64,000 nt of DNA from Candidatus Nitrosopumilus sp. (GTDB taxonomy: Archaea; Thermoproteota; Nitrososphaeria; Nitrososphaerales; Nitrosopumilaceae): contig JACERO010000075.1 of the NCBI GenBank assembly GCA_013911135.1, positions 1-64,000 on the forward strand, given 5' to 3'. Position 1 is the first letter of the stretch; each line of letters starts with the position of its first letter. A program made the position numbers and the translations under genes. The notes under the pieces were generated by a model, which saw only the letters and a program-made list of their open reading frames with translations, was not told the origin of the DNA and searched no databases. Of this stretch, positions 55,901-64,000 are shown piece by piece.

Positions 55901-56708
55901 TTCTGTTATCATCACCAATTTTCATATCATTAGCCAACGTTCCATTAAAAATTATTGAAGAACCTAGTTGTGGAAAAAATGAATTGTAAATTGGGATTTG
56001 ACTTCCCTTTCCACCTTGAGACACATCTAGAAAGACTCCTTGTTTTGTTACATATGCTGAAGATGTCATGTAAGATGGAATAGGTTTACTGTAATTTCTA
56101 ATAATTTCATTTTTGTCAATATATGCAAAGAAAGTTGCATTTGTTAAAATAATTCCTTGACCGTCAGGATCAAGCATTATAGGATGATTTTTCTCATCTC
56201 TAGCAAGAGAATGTTGAATGTCTAGATTAGAGAAATCAACTCCGGTATCTATAATTGCAATTGTGGTCCCATTTCCTGTAACACCATAATTTTTTTGTGC
56301 AATATCAGAGCGAGATATCTGAGCAATTCTAGATGCATCGTTTAGATCATCAGTAGAATGAAAATCTAATTGAAAATCTTCAATTACATCATATCCTTGA
56401 GAGATTAAACTTGATGCGTTCTTCTCTGAAAGTATTGTTACATAGAAAAATCCACTATCAGAATGAATTCCATACAAAGGATTGTTTTTTAAAAAATCAG
56501 AATTTTGTGAATTTGTTCCAAAAATTAGATACCGTTTAAAATTGTTTTCAGCAAAAAAGTTAGAATCAATTTGAATAATACCTGAATCAAATTCAATTTG
56601 TTTTGGCATACTTTCTTCAAAAACCATATCTCCAGGAATAAATGCATAAGAATTTGTCGCCGCAGTTAATAGCAGTATTATCGAAAAGAAAATCGCCACT
56701 TTGGACAT
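52914..56708 (-). CDS. Subtilisin-like (S8) secreted serine protease with C-terminal TM anchor
   Basis: TIAIIDTGVDFSNLD; VGHGTSSAASI; GTSMAAPIVSGSAAILME catalytic motifs; start re-assigned to MSKVAIFFSIILLL (supplied ORF starts at 56756). Confidence 0.93.
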   Translation of the reverse strand: MSKVAIFFSIILLLTAATNSYAFIPGDMVFEESMPKQIEFDSGIIQIDSNFFAENNFKRYLIFGTNSQNSDFLKNNPLYGIHSDSGFFYVTILSEKNASSLISQGYDVIEDFQLDFHSTDDLNDASRIAQISRSDIAQKNYGVTGNGTTIAIIDTGVDFSNLDIQHSLARDEKNHPIMLDPDGQGIILTNATFFAYIDKNEIIRNYSKPIPSYMTSSAYVTKQGVFLDVSQGGKGSQIPIYNSFFPQLGSSIIFNGTLANDMKIGDDNRNYIKSKSGVYHLGIIYQGAIQGPLARIQVVPVLVVDSFISGVYDTIIPDMSTSWEDYTRFDLKAGQRPEYDFDFTDEKPIVLGSGKEFLVYDSNNDGKNDYSAGTFGARVLDVYGVMQDKTADIDDTIKAINGTLLPTLDPDGEFFGLMTDFVGHGTSSAASITSRGHEVYDIYNSTEKFTITGVAPGAKIIPVKALWFGDTVYGWLWSAGFDNTKHDWKFSGKTRVDIISNSWGVSAFPSFKTSPGMDILSLILSVLVTPHSLDDDYPGVTIVSSAGNSGHGYGTIGLPNASPFGISVGATTNNVFVGYGPFKDQPRFGNTISHYNDVVDFSSRGPSSIGDPKPDLMSIGAYGFTPSSVLKIKKDSKAESFSLFGGTSMAAPIVSGSAAILMEGMKNQSQTIDPFTIKNILMSTATDLENDPFTQGSGLVDVSSALDYVNGKDGLFMVHNDASYQNIKKLLDPAIDNVNSTAIGFEKFQLPSNSIPMTSWFAEQLLPGERSSATFTIVNPSENEIKINVIPKKLSLIAKNEFNGVTTVHQQDSILNKSGAYIPNYVKLSDVKPHSTLDEFFDETDPIPDDSSLMILNVNFPFDSFMNDTSDVYASDIKISSLYIYDWLDNNNDTKISSDELSLVNRAGSWGTVQELRVTDPNEKFEGTPLVGVYPVPTRFSYWLGDTKMNSTSMDYTLSASYYQKEKWSVIWPESQTVTIPPKDIATIDVTLIAPTDLQTGVYQGFLTFEGEKHLVNAPVSFVIKQLVDQNDSFVIVKGKQSDDVLYGNGYIKGAFDMANRYMAGDWRQYYFDIQDESINSAAVELSWITDDTNLAVFVMDPSGQIVQTNVPSGVFGHFLGWPSLDWLGNSIFSQGGGFFPVKNKDDTSTVLYVPINQTGTYTLLTHSTLFGGNSTTEPITLAAKFTNISSQVEQVETEFESNDSILENDYNTISKTKIIPDDSLSINNSGNSDSSFSLGIVIGLVIGAAIGTVIIFIIRIKPN

Positions 56709-56733
56709 CAATAAATTTTCTTTGGTAGTATTA

Positions 56734-57708
56734 TTATAACTGTCTTCTTCGTGCAAGAATTGTAATTTGTAAGGCTACAATAAGTCCAATAGATGCAATA
56801 ATTGGCAACATTAATGCATTGAGTTGAGAGGAAGCTTCACTAATGAATTTTACAGAATCAGATATGGTTCCAATATTTTCATCAATTTGACTACTTGCAT
56901 ACTCTAGAGTAGTATCAAATCCTTTAATTTCAGATTTTAGATTATCAAGCTCATTTGAGGTCTCATCTAGAATTGAGTTTAGTTTAATTATTTGATTAGA
57001 AATTCCTCCAAGGTCTTGACTTAGAACATTTGTTGCAGCAGAGCCATGAGATGTTGTTCCTTGACTAAAAGCAACAACATGAAAGACATGTGTTCCTTCT
57101 TCTTTTGCAGTATAATCAACAAAGTACAATCCTTGGTGTAATACATTAAATGCATTAGCCAAAGAAATAGAACGACCAGATGGTAAATGGACATGAGTTG
57201 TTTTCAGTAACTCAGTAGGATCATTTCCAATTAAGAGACCATCACTAGTTGTTTGTACAAAAACTCGAAATGATTGATTTATCGCAGCAGTTTCAGGTGC
57301 AAAGACCAAAGTATTCACAAATCTTTCCACAGTTACATCAAGTAGTTCAGTTGTAGATGAGAACTTTACATCAATTTTTTTAGAAGCTCCATTTTGTTCA
57401 GTACTAATTACCTCAACTGTGTATGTTCCATATGGAAAATTTGTTGAGGGTTCTGGCCAAATTAACAGACCATAATTAAAAGAACCATCGAGTTCAGTAG
57501 TAATTTGATCAAATTTTGCAATTGTTTCATCAGGAGCAAAAAGTCGTATAATCAAATTTTCTTCAGATAATCCAGTTCCATAAATTTGTAGATTATGTTC
57601 AGGAGAGTAAACCTTACTGTTAGTGGATAACTCAAGTTCTGAAAATGAATTAGGAGTATTTACAAGTAGAAGAACTACCAATGCAGAAAATAAAATTTGA
57701 AATTTCAT
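56734..57708 (-). CDS. Secreted beta-domain/coiled-coil protein with C-terminal TM (SlaB-like stalk candidate)
   Basis: Signal peptide; heptad-like ISNQIIKLNSILDETSNELDNLKSEIKGFDTTLEYASSQIDENIGTI; TM LMLPIIASIGLIVALQITILARRRQL. Confidence 0.7.
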   Translation of the reverse strand: MKFQILFSALVVLLLVNTPNSFSELELSTNSKVYSPEHNLQIYGTGLSEENLIIRLFAPDETIAKFDQITTELDGSFNYGLLIWPEPSTNFPYGTYTVEVISTEQNGASKKIDVKFSSTTELLDVTVERFVNTLVFAPETAAINQSFRVFVQTTSDGLLIGNDPTELLKTTHVHLPSGRSISLANAFNVLHQGLYFVDYTAKEEGTHVFHVVAFSQGTTSHGSAATNVLSQDLGGISNQIIKLNSILDETSNELDNLKSEIKGFDTTLEYASSQIDENIGTISDSVKFISEASSQLNALMLPIIASIGLIVALQITILARRRQL

Positions 57709-57815
57709 TTTAATTAATTGTTAATAGTCTACTAGATATTACTTCTGGAAAAATTGTCTATAACTATTGTTAAGTGGGATTCAAAAAAAGAAAAAAAGGA
57801 AAGTTTGAACTAGTT

Positions 57816-60800
57816 TTAGTTTACGTTGACAGTTATACTAACTGGTGGTGATAGCGCAGTTGGATTATCAACAGACTCCCAAACAAATACAGTAGCAGTA
57901 TATGCTCCTGCTCCACTTGGTGTCCATGATACAGCTGGGCTGAATGATTGACCACTTGAAAGTGAACCTGTAATCCAGTCTAATTTGACTGTAACACCGT
58001 CACTATCCTGAACCTGTAACAAGTATGCAAATACTTGCTCTCTATCCTGACCATTTGCTAAGTCAGCAGTGAATTGTACCTGTTGGTCAACGGAAACAGA
58101 ATCTAAGCTGTTACCGAATGCATCAACGGTTCTCAAGTTAGCAGCTGGTGCTCTCTCGAGAGGTGGTACTACAGTGCCGATTAGTGTAGTGGCAGTAATA
58201 TCAAGTTCATCTGCAGTTGTGTACGGATCTGGTAGTGTATTGTCCTCATATTCTGCGGTGACAGTGTCACCTTCTGCGACTCTGAGTCTGTGACCAGATG
58301 ATTCATCGGTAGTTGTGAAGAACACAGTACCTTCGAATATTCCGGTTGCCTCATTAGTCTCAGTTACAGTAAGGTCAATACCTCCGGCGTCGGAGTCAGA
58401 CCACACGTCGACCTCGAAGTTGTCGACTGCTTCTGGATTAAAGTTCATATCTGGATCAATTACTCTTACAACACCTGTTCCGCTAGCTGGGTAACTTGCT
58501 TCTAACCATTGAGTTTCACCTATATTCCATCTGATAAGTGCTGAACCGACTACAGTTTCATCCTCTGAGAATTCAAAGGATACTGTAAGTCCGTCATCAT
58601 CATCTGTTGGTAATAGTCCATCTGTTGGACCACCATTATCAGTGGATATAAGACCTGATGCGTCACTACCAGTACCATCGCCATCTGCATCCTGTGTTGT
58701 AAATCCAGTAAGGATTACTTCACCGGTGAAGATGCCTGTGTCGGTTCCAGTTTCAACGAGTTTATAATTGTCAAGATCGAATCCTCTAGTTGAGACCTTT
58801 ATTGGGTCTGCAGCTTCGTTTCCGATTTCGTCAATTAGATCACCGTCAAAGTTGTGATCTGGAGCGACAATAGTAATGTAGACTTTATCAGTCCATGTGT
58901 AAACTTTTTGGTCAAGCTCAACAGTTGCACCGAAGTTTGAAGTAAAGAGTGTAATGTTTACATCTTCATCTTCATCACCTACATAGTCAGATCCGGATGG
59001 ACCCCAATCAGTATACTCTAATATGATTTCTTCACCTCTTTCAAGGGTATCAGAGTTTAACTCTTGAGGAATCTCGATAACAATCTGGAAGATACCAGTA
59101 CTGTCACCTGTTTCTCTAAAGTCTGTTGGTTCTGGATCAAAGGCTACTGCTGCACCGGTCACACCAAGGTTGCCCATAGTAGTGGTTGCTGCATCAGAGT
59201 CCCATTCGATCAAGTCCAAGTCATAGGTCTCAGCACCATCATTGTCAAGATCAAAGTCTGGCTCAATGAGTGTTAAGATCATGTCGGAACCGATAATGTA
59301 AACTGATTTGTCGGATTGCAATACACCGTTTCTTAGGTCAAATGTAGCAGAGTCAGTAACAGTATTTTGGTCACCTGAAGCATCAGCAGGATCAGTGTAT
59401 TCTACTTGGAGAATATCTCCTTGTAAGATACAGTAATCTTGACCTGATGCTGAGGCGGCGTCAAATCTTGCTGACTCGTTATTATCTGCAGCAGTAGTGC
59501 CATCTAGTGGTGTATATTTTGAACCACTTGGGCATGTTGCTGATGCTGGACCGTCAGTGTATCTGATAGATAGATCTAATTCGTAAATACCTGAACTTGG
59601 GTCAATTTCATCAATTGGACCAAGTTGTCTTGTAGCGGTTGGAGCATCATCACCGACGTCAAGTAAGCCGTCGAGTGCTGTTGGACCACCTGCATAACCT
59701 AGTACGACCTCATCAGAACCTCTGATAACAGAGATCTTGATAGGACCTACAGCATCACCTGTAGTACCTGTAGTGAGGGTATTAGTGGTATTTGCGGCTA
59801 TGAAATCTACACCAGCTGGGTTAATGTCAAAGTCAGGATCATTCACTCTTACGTGAATAGTTAGATCTCCACCAACAAGGGTTTCTCCTGCAGTATCGTC
59901 TAAGACGGTAAGTGCATCACCTAATCCAGTTGCGTGAACTGGGAATAAGGATCTGCCTGCTGGAGCTTCAGAAGAATTGGCAGTAAAGTCACCAGAGCCA
60001 CCAAATGGTACTGGATAAACTGTTCTATCAAGACTTACTGAGCCTGTGTTAGCGCGTACGCCTGCAGAGTCACCAACTTCTATAATTTCACCAGATGCAT
60101 CTCTATAGTCAACATAGTTGACTTCAATGTCGAGTCCGGTGGTGGTTTCTGGTACACCTGTTGTGCCTATAGCACCATCAGGTCTACACCAATCTGCTTG
60201 GATTAAGAAGCTGCCTTCAAATACACCTGTTGATGCACCCGTTTCTTTTAATGTGAATTGGGTAGCTGCGAGACCATCAAAGCCTCCAGGATCACAAGGA
60301 TCTTCATTTGTCCATTTAGCGTCGTCAAATGTAACATCAAGTAGTCTACCTTGAGAACCAAATGATAAGGTCTCCAAGTTAGTTCCACTAACTGGTGTTA
60401 CTGAGCCGTCACCAACGTCAACTCCTACTTGGTCGTTATCTACATCATCACTACCTGTGGTATCGTCGACACCAAGGTTGACAACAGTGTAAATATCGTT
60501 AAGATCAGAGTCTACGTTAAGATCTACGTCTTCTAGAGTAATAATTACAGTGTCAGCTATCTTGTATGAATCTTGATTCAGTGATACAACACCAGAATGA
60601 CTTGGAGCTGCTTCTCTATCAGAGACAGTTGTAAGTTCACCTTCTTGATCTACATCAAGATATGAAACTTGAGGTGCATCTTCATCAGTGAGATCCTCAA
60701 TTACAATGAATGATGGATCATCAGCGATTGGAGTGATATTTAAGTAGGTACTCTCATCGAAGATGTTTAGTTGGTTCACCATGACATACTCAAGGGATCC

Positions 60801-63101
60801 GATAAAGATACCTGTGTTGTCACCTGTTTCTTCAACTTCAATTCTGATGATTTGGTTTGCAATCCTTTCGGATGCTTGCACACCATCATCACTAAAGCCG
60901 AATGAGAAGAAGTCTACTACAATTGGATTAGCAGCTAAACCGTTACCATTGATAGTGGTATTACCACTTGTAACAATAGCGATACCAATTGAATTGGTAG
61001 CTGTGGTTGTAGATGTACCTTCTGTAGCACCATTGAATATGGCATCATTGACTGTTGTGTTTAAGCCTGTGAGGCTTTGTGCAGCAACATTGTTAACAAG
61101 TCCAAGAACACCTACGGTTGATGCTGTAACATTTGTACCAGCGGCGTTAATAATACCGTCAGTACCAGATGTATTCAACAAGTAAACATCATAAGTGTTG
61201 GTTGTGGATAGACTGTTAAGATCTACATTCAAGAAGTTGTGTCCAGTGAAGAATGCACCAGTTTCATCAGTGATTGTAGATGTCAAATCTGAGAATGTTG
61301 TACCTAAGTCAATGATCAATCCACTAGCAAAGTTAGTTGTGTTAAGATCAGTAGCAGTAGTGTTTGTAATGATTGCTCTTTCACTGAATGAATCAACGGC
61401 TGCTGTTGCAGTAACGTTTCTGTGACCATTACTAGCAAAAGTGTTCAAATCACCAGCGTTAGAAGAACCGGTTAAGGTAATTCCTGGCCATCCAACATAC
61501 AATACTTGTGGAGTTGAAGTGCCTTCACCCAAAGTAAATGGATCACCAGTTTCTAATGCTGGGATTATTGTTATATCTGGATTAGATACAACAAGATCTT
61601 CATCTACTCTACTGTTTTTGTTTTGATCTGCATCAACAACTTCAACGGGGATTTCTTCACCAGAATTCCATTCATCATCGATTGGTTGAATTTCAACCGA
61701 TCCATATGAGTAATCTGTATTGATAGATACTGGACTTGCGTTATAATCTATAGTTGCAGAGGTACCTTGTAAAGCACCATCAGTAATTATGAGTATAGAA
61801 GTATCAGTACTATCGTCAAAGGTGCGGAATTCACCCGTATTTGGTTCGTATTCAGTAATTGTAACTGGTTGTGTGTTACGAGCTAAACCATTATCTGCTA
61901 TACCACCAACGATACAAGTTTCTGCTGCTTGAGCATCAGAACAAGTAATCACAGTGTCCTGGTTGTCTTGAAGTGTCAAGACAGGAGTAGATACTGATTG
62001 TGCATTAGTATCTATAATCAAGACAGCATTATCTCGGATCATCATAGTTGATAATACAGGAGAGATATCGATGATACCACCTGTAATACCTGCACCTTGA
62101 ATACCACCACTTTCATCAAATACTTGATAATTTGTGGATGCTCCATCATTATCTCCTGCGGCTGTGTCAGCTGCAAGATAAGTAGAGTTGGTACCAAATG
62201 TCCAAGAGTCTTCGTCAGTAGGGTCAATATTCAACCATGTATCCCAAATGATAGCGTGAACTGCAGCACCTTGAGGATAGACTTCTCTATCGATGTCTAC
62301 TCTAGTTACTGCGTTCTCTTCATCGTCTAGCAGTTGATCAACTGTATCAAAGGTAAGTGTAACCGATTGAGGATCACCACCTTTGTCATACAGTACTTTA
62401 ACTGGACCAGTTGGATTTAGGTCATATAGTTGAATGAAAGGCCAGAAATTTACATCTCTAAGATCAATTTGACCTATGTCAGTTGCAAAGAATGTATTAA
62501 TATCCTCTGCTTCTCTGACGACATTTTCATGCAGTGTACCATTAGCTGCTGTACCACTGAATGCAGTACAGTCTGCTACTGGTGTTGTATCTTGAGCTGC
62601 GGTACCATTTACGCCTCCTGTTGCATTTGTTGCAACAGCTATTGCAACAGTTTGAGAAAATAATGCTGTATTATCATCTGAAAATATTGTGGAAGTTTTT
62701 CCACAAAATGTACCGAAGTCAAGTCCGGCAAGAGCGCCGGCTGTAGTAACACCTTCTGTTGTGGCGTCTGCAATATATGCCTGAGTTGCGTCTGCAAAGT
62801 AAGCATACCATTTACCATCTGTGCTTTGAACCATTCTAAGTTCATTGCCTCCAACGGTAACGGTTGGTTCACCTTTTGATTCATCTGTATCAATAAGAGC
62901 TGGATCAGTGACAATAACCTCAATTACTTGAGGTCCTGACATGAAATCCTGAAACCTTGAGCTTTCTGCGGAGACAAATAGGTCGGGGTTGGCTGCATGT
63001 GCGGCTGGCATAAAGCCAGGAAATGCAAAGGTCATACCACCAGCGACCATAATTGTCATTAATGTAAGACTAGTTATTTTTCGTCCTAATTCGTTATTCA
63101 T
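57816..63101 (-). CDS. Large acidic S-layer-type protein
   Basis: 1761 aa, signal peptide (MTIMVAGGMTFAFPGFMPAAHAANPDLF), many Asp/Thr/Gly-rich beta-domain repeats (ETGDNTGIFIGS / ETGDSTGIFQ / ETGTDTGIFTGE). Confidence 0.9.
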   Translation of the reverse strand: MNNELGRKITSLTLMTIMVAGGMTFAFPGFMPAAHAANPDLFVSAESSRFQDFMSGPQVIEVIVTDPALIDTDESKGEPTVTVGGNELRMVQSTDGKWYAYFADATQAYIADATTEGVTTAGALAGLDFGTFCGKTSTIFSDDNTALFSQTVAIAVATNATGGVNGTAAQDTTPVADCTAFSGTAANGTLHENVVREAEDINTFFATDIGQIDLRDVNFWPFIQLYDLNPTGPVKVLYDKGGDPQSVTLTFDTVDQLLDDEENAVTRVDIDREVYPQGAAVHAIIWDTWLNIDPTDEDSWTFGTNSTYLAADTAAGDNDGASTNYQVFDESGGIQGAGITGGIIDISPVLSTMMIRDNAVLIIDTNAQSVSTPVLTLQDNQDTVITCSDAQAAETCIVGGIADNGLARNTQPVTITEYEPNTGEFRTFDDSTDTSILIITDGALQGTSATIDYNASPVSINTDYSYGSVEIQPIDDEWNSGEEIPVEVVDADQNKNSRVDEDLVVSNPDITIIPALETGDPFTLGEGTSTPQVLYVGWPGITLTGSSNAGDLNTFASNGHRNVTATAAVDSFSERAIITNTTATDLNTTNFASGLIIDLGTTFSDLTSTITDETGAFFTGHNFLNVDLNSLSTTNTYDVYLLNTSGTDGIINAAGTNVTASTVGVLGLVNNVAAQSLTGLNTTVNDAIFNGATEGTSTTTATNSIGIAIVTSGNTTINGNGLAANPIVVDFFSFGFSDDGVQASERIANQIIRIEVEETGDNTGIFIGSLEYVMVNQLNIFDESTYLNITPIADDPSFIVIEDLTDEDAPQVSYLDVDQEGELTTVSDREAAPSHSGVVSLNQDSYKIADTVIITLEDVDLNVDSDLNDIYTVVNLGVDDTTGSDDVDNDQVGVDVGDGSVTPVSGTNLETLSFGSQGRLLDVTFDDAKWTNEDPCDPGGFDGLAATQFTLKETGASTGVFEGSFLIQADWCRPDGAIGTTGVPETTTGLDIEVNYVDYRDASGEIIEVGDSAGVRANTGSVSLDRTVYPVPFGGSGDFTANSSEAPAGRSLFPVHATGLGDALTVLDDTAGETLVGGDLTIHVRVNDPDFDINPAGVDFIAANTTNTLTTGTTGDAVGPIKISVIRGSDEVVLGYAGGPTALDGLLDVGDDAPTATRQLGPIDEIDPSSGIYELDLSIRYTDGPASATCPSGSKYTPLDGTTAADNNESARFDAASASGQDYCILQGDILQVEYTDPADASGDQNTVTDSATFDLRNGVLQSDKSVYIIGSDMILTLIEPDFDLDNDGAETYDLDLIEWDSDAATTTMGNLGVTGAAVAFDPEPTDFRETGDSTGIFQIVIEIPQELNSDTLERGEEIILEYTDWGPSGSDYVGDEDEDVNITLFTSNFGATVELDQKVYTWTDKVYITIVAPDHNFDGDLIDEIGNEAADPIKVSTRGFDLDNYKLVETGTDTGIFTGEVILTGFTTQDADGDGTGSDASGLISTDNGGPTDGLLPTDDDDGLTVSFEFSEDETVVGSALIRWNIGETQWLEASYPASGTGVVRVIDPDMNFNPEAVDNFEVDVWSDSDAGGIDLTVTETNEATGIFEGTVFFTTTDESSGHRLRVAEGDTVTAEYEDNTLPDPYTTADELDITATTLIGTVVPPLERAPAANLRTVDAFGNSLDSVSVDQQVQFTADLANGQDREQVFAYLLQVQDSDGVTVKLDWITGSLSSGQSFSPAVSWTPSGAGAYTATVFVWESVDNPTALSPPVSITVNVN

Positions 63102-63316
63102 GTTATTGATAATTTTCTTTAAAATTTGTATTTAAGCCTAATGGACGATTTGTCCACAATTTGAGAAAATATTGTGATTTTTGTAAGAAATTCCAGGTTT
63201 TTATAAAAATATTATAAAATATGGTTATAAAAATCATATTTTACCGCCTTATCTATTGTTTGATCTTTAAATTTTTCATATTTTTCATATAATTTATGAA
63301 ATTTTTACAGCCTATT

Positions 63317-64000
63317 TTACGCCTTGATCTCTTTACCGAGGAGACTTTTGTATAATGCTATTGCATCAGCCTCATCTTTTGAGCCTACCACAACAGCAGA
63401 TCCCTTTTTCATAAAACTAACAGAGAGATCATTTGTTTTCATGGATAATCCCAGAGTACCTTGATTCTCAACTATGAATCCCTTTTCTTTTGCAATTGTA
63501 ATGACACCATTTACATTAAGATCAAATGTTTCAGTTGGAGTAATCGAATAAGTTCGCTTGCCACGATTTCGTCCACATAATTCTTCTAGAATTAATTCTT
63601 CTTTTGGTACAACTTCAAGTTTACCTGTTCCACAAATTGGACATTCATCAGCTCTGAATGTTCTTGTACTGTTAAAGTCAAGATTTTCTAAATCAATGTG
63701 TAAAATTCTTTCAGACAGACTAGGTTTTTTTCCAATAATAATTTTTACAGCTTCTGCAACTTCAATTCCTCCAACAATTGAAAGTATTGATGGATGTACT
63801 CCTTCAATACTACATGTTGGCATTGTGTCTTCATCTAATTCAGGAAACATACAAAAGTAACATGCACTTTGTTTTGGTAAAACTGTAAATGCTTGTCCTG
63901 AAACTCCAACTGCAGCTCCTGTTACAAATGGAATATTAAATTGAACACATGCTTTGTTTAATGCATATCTAGCATTGACACTATCAAGTGCATCAATTAC
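63317..64000 (-). CDS. E1-like ThiF/MoeB/HesA-family adenylyltransferase (5' end outside window)
   Basis: Manual extension to the window edge: VIDALDSVNARYALNKACVQFNIPFVTGAAVGVSGQAFTVLPKQSACYFCMFPELDEDTMPTCS. Confidence 0.9.
   Translation of the reverse strand, partial: VIDALDSVNARYALNKACVQFNIPFVTGAAVGVSGQAFTVLPKQSACYFCMFPELDEDTMPTCSIEGVHPSILSIVGGIEVAEAVKIIIGKKPSLSERILHIDLENLDFNSTRTFRADECPICGTGKLEVVPKEELILEELCGRNRGKRTYSITPTETFDLNVNGVITIAKEKGFIVENQGTLGLSMKTNDLSVSFMKKGSAVVVGSKDEADAIALYKSLLGKEIKA

Noticed and set aside
58069-62746. Multiple plus-strand ORFs antisense to the S-layer gene
   Set aside because: Shadow ORFs with Ser/Val-rich or Cys-rich low-complexity translations and no motifs

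Overview
The window looks like an AT-rich, gene-dense chromosomal segment of a marine ammonia-oxidising archaeon (Nitrososphaerota/Thaumarchaeota, Nitrosopumilus-like). This is based on amoA, amoX and amoC with a divergent amoB, a very large acidic S-layer-type protein, archaeal informational genes (pheST, trpS, serS, rpS15, rpS3Ae, TBP, KEOPS Kae1/Bud32/Pcc1, taw1, tgtA) and a cytochrome b/Rieske/cupredoxin module. I read five tRNAs by eye: Ala-TGC, Ile-GAT, Leu-TAA, Thr-GGT and Arg-TCT. The Leu-TAA gene appears to carry two introns, one of them non-canonical in the D-arm. There is no rRNA operon, CRISPR array or recognisable transposase. The main items to check are: (1) the two-intron tRNA-Leu; (2) conserved-looking small membrane or secreted ORFs beside amo, which may be accessory AMO subunits; (3) a near-perfect palindrome in the amoC/amoB divergent promoter; (4) several accessory genes broken by frameshifts or in-frame stops (secreted Ig-like protein, DM13 protein, RdgB/Ham1) while housekeeping genes are intact; (5) several GC-rich or hairpin-rich intergenic spots that look like unannotated ncRNAs; (6) an S-layer/SlaB-like stalk/subtilase gene run; (7) two adjacent thrombospondin-type-3 repeat proteins, one with a recent 615-bp in-frame duplication; (8) unusual domain fusions and unlisted microproteins. 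All functional calls come from reading protein motifs by eye. No database search was run.
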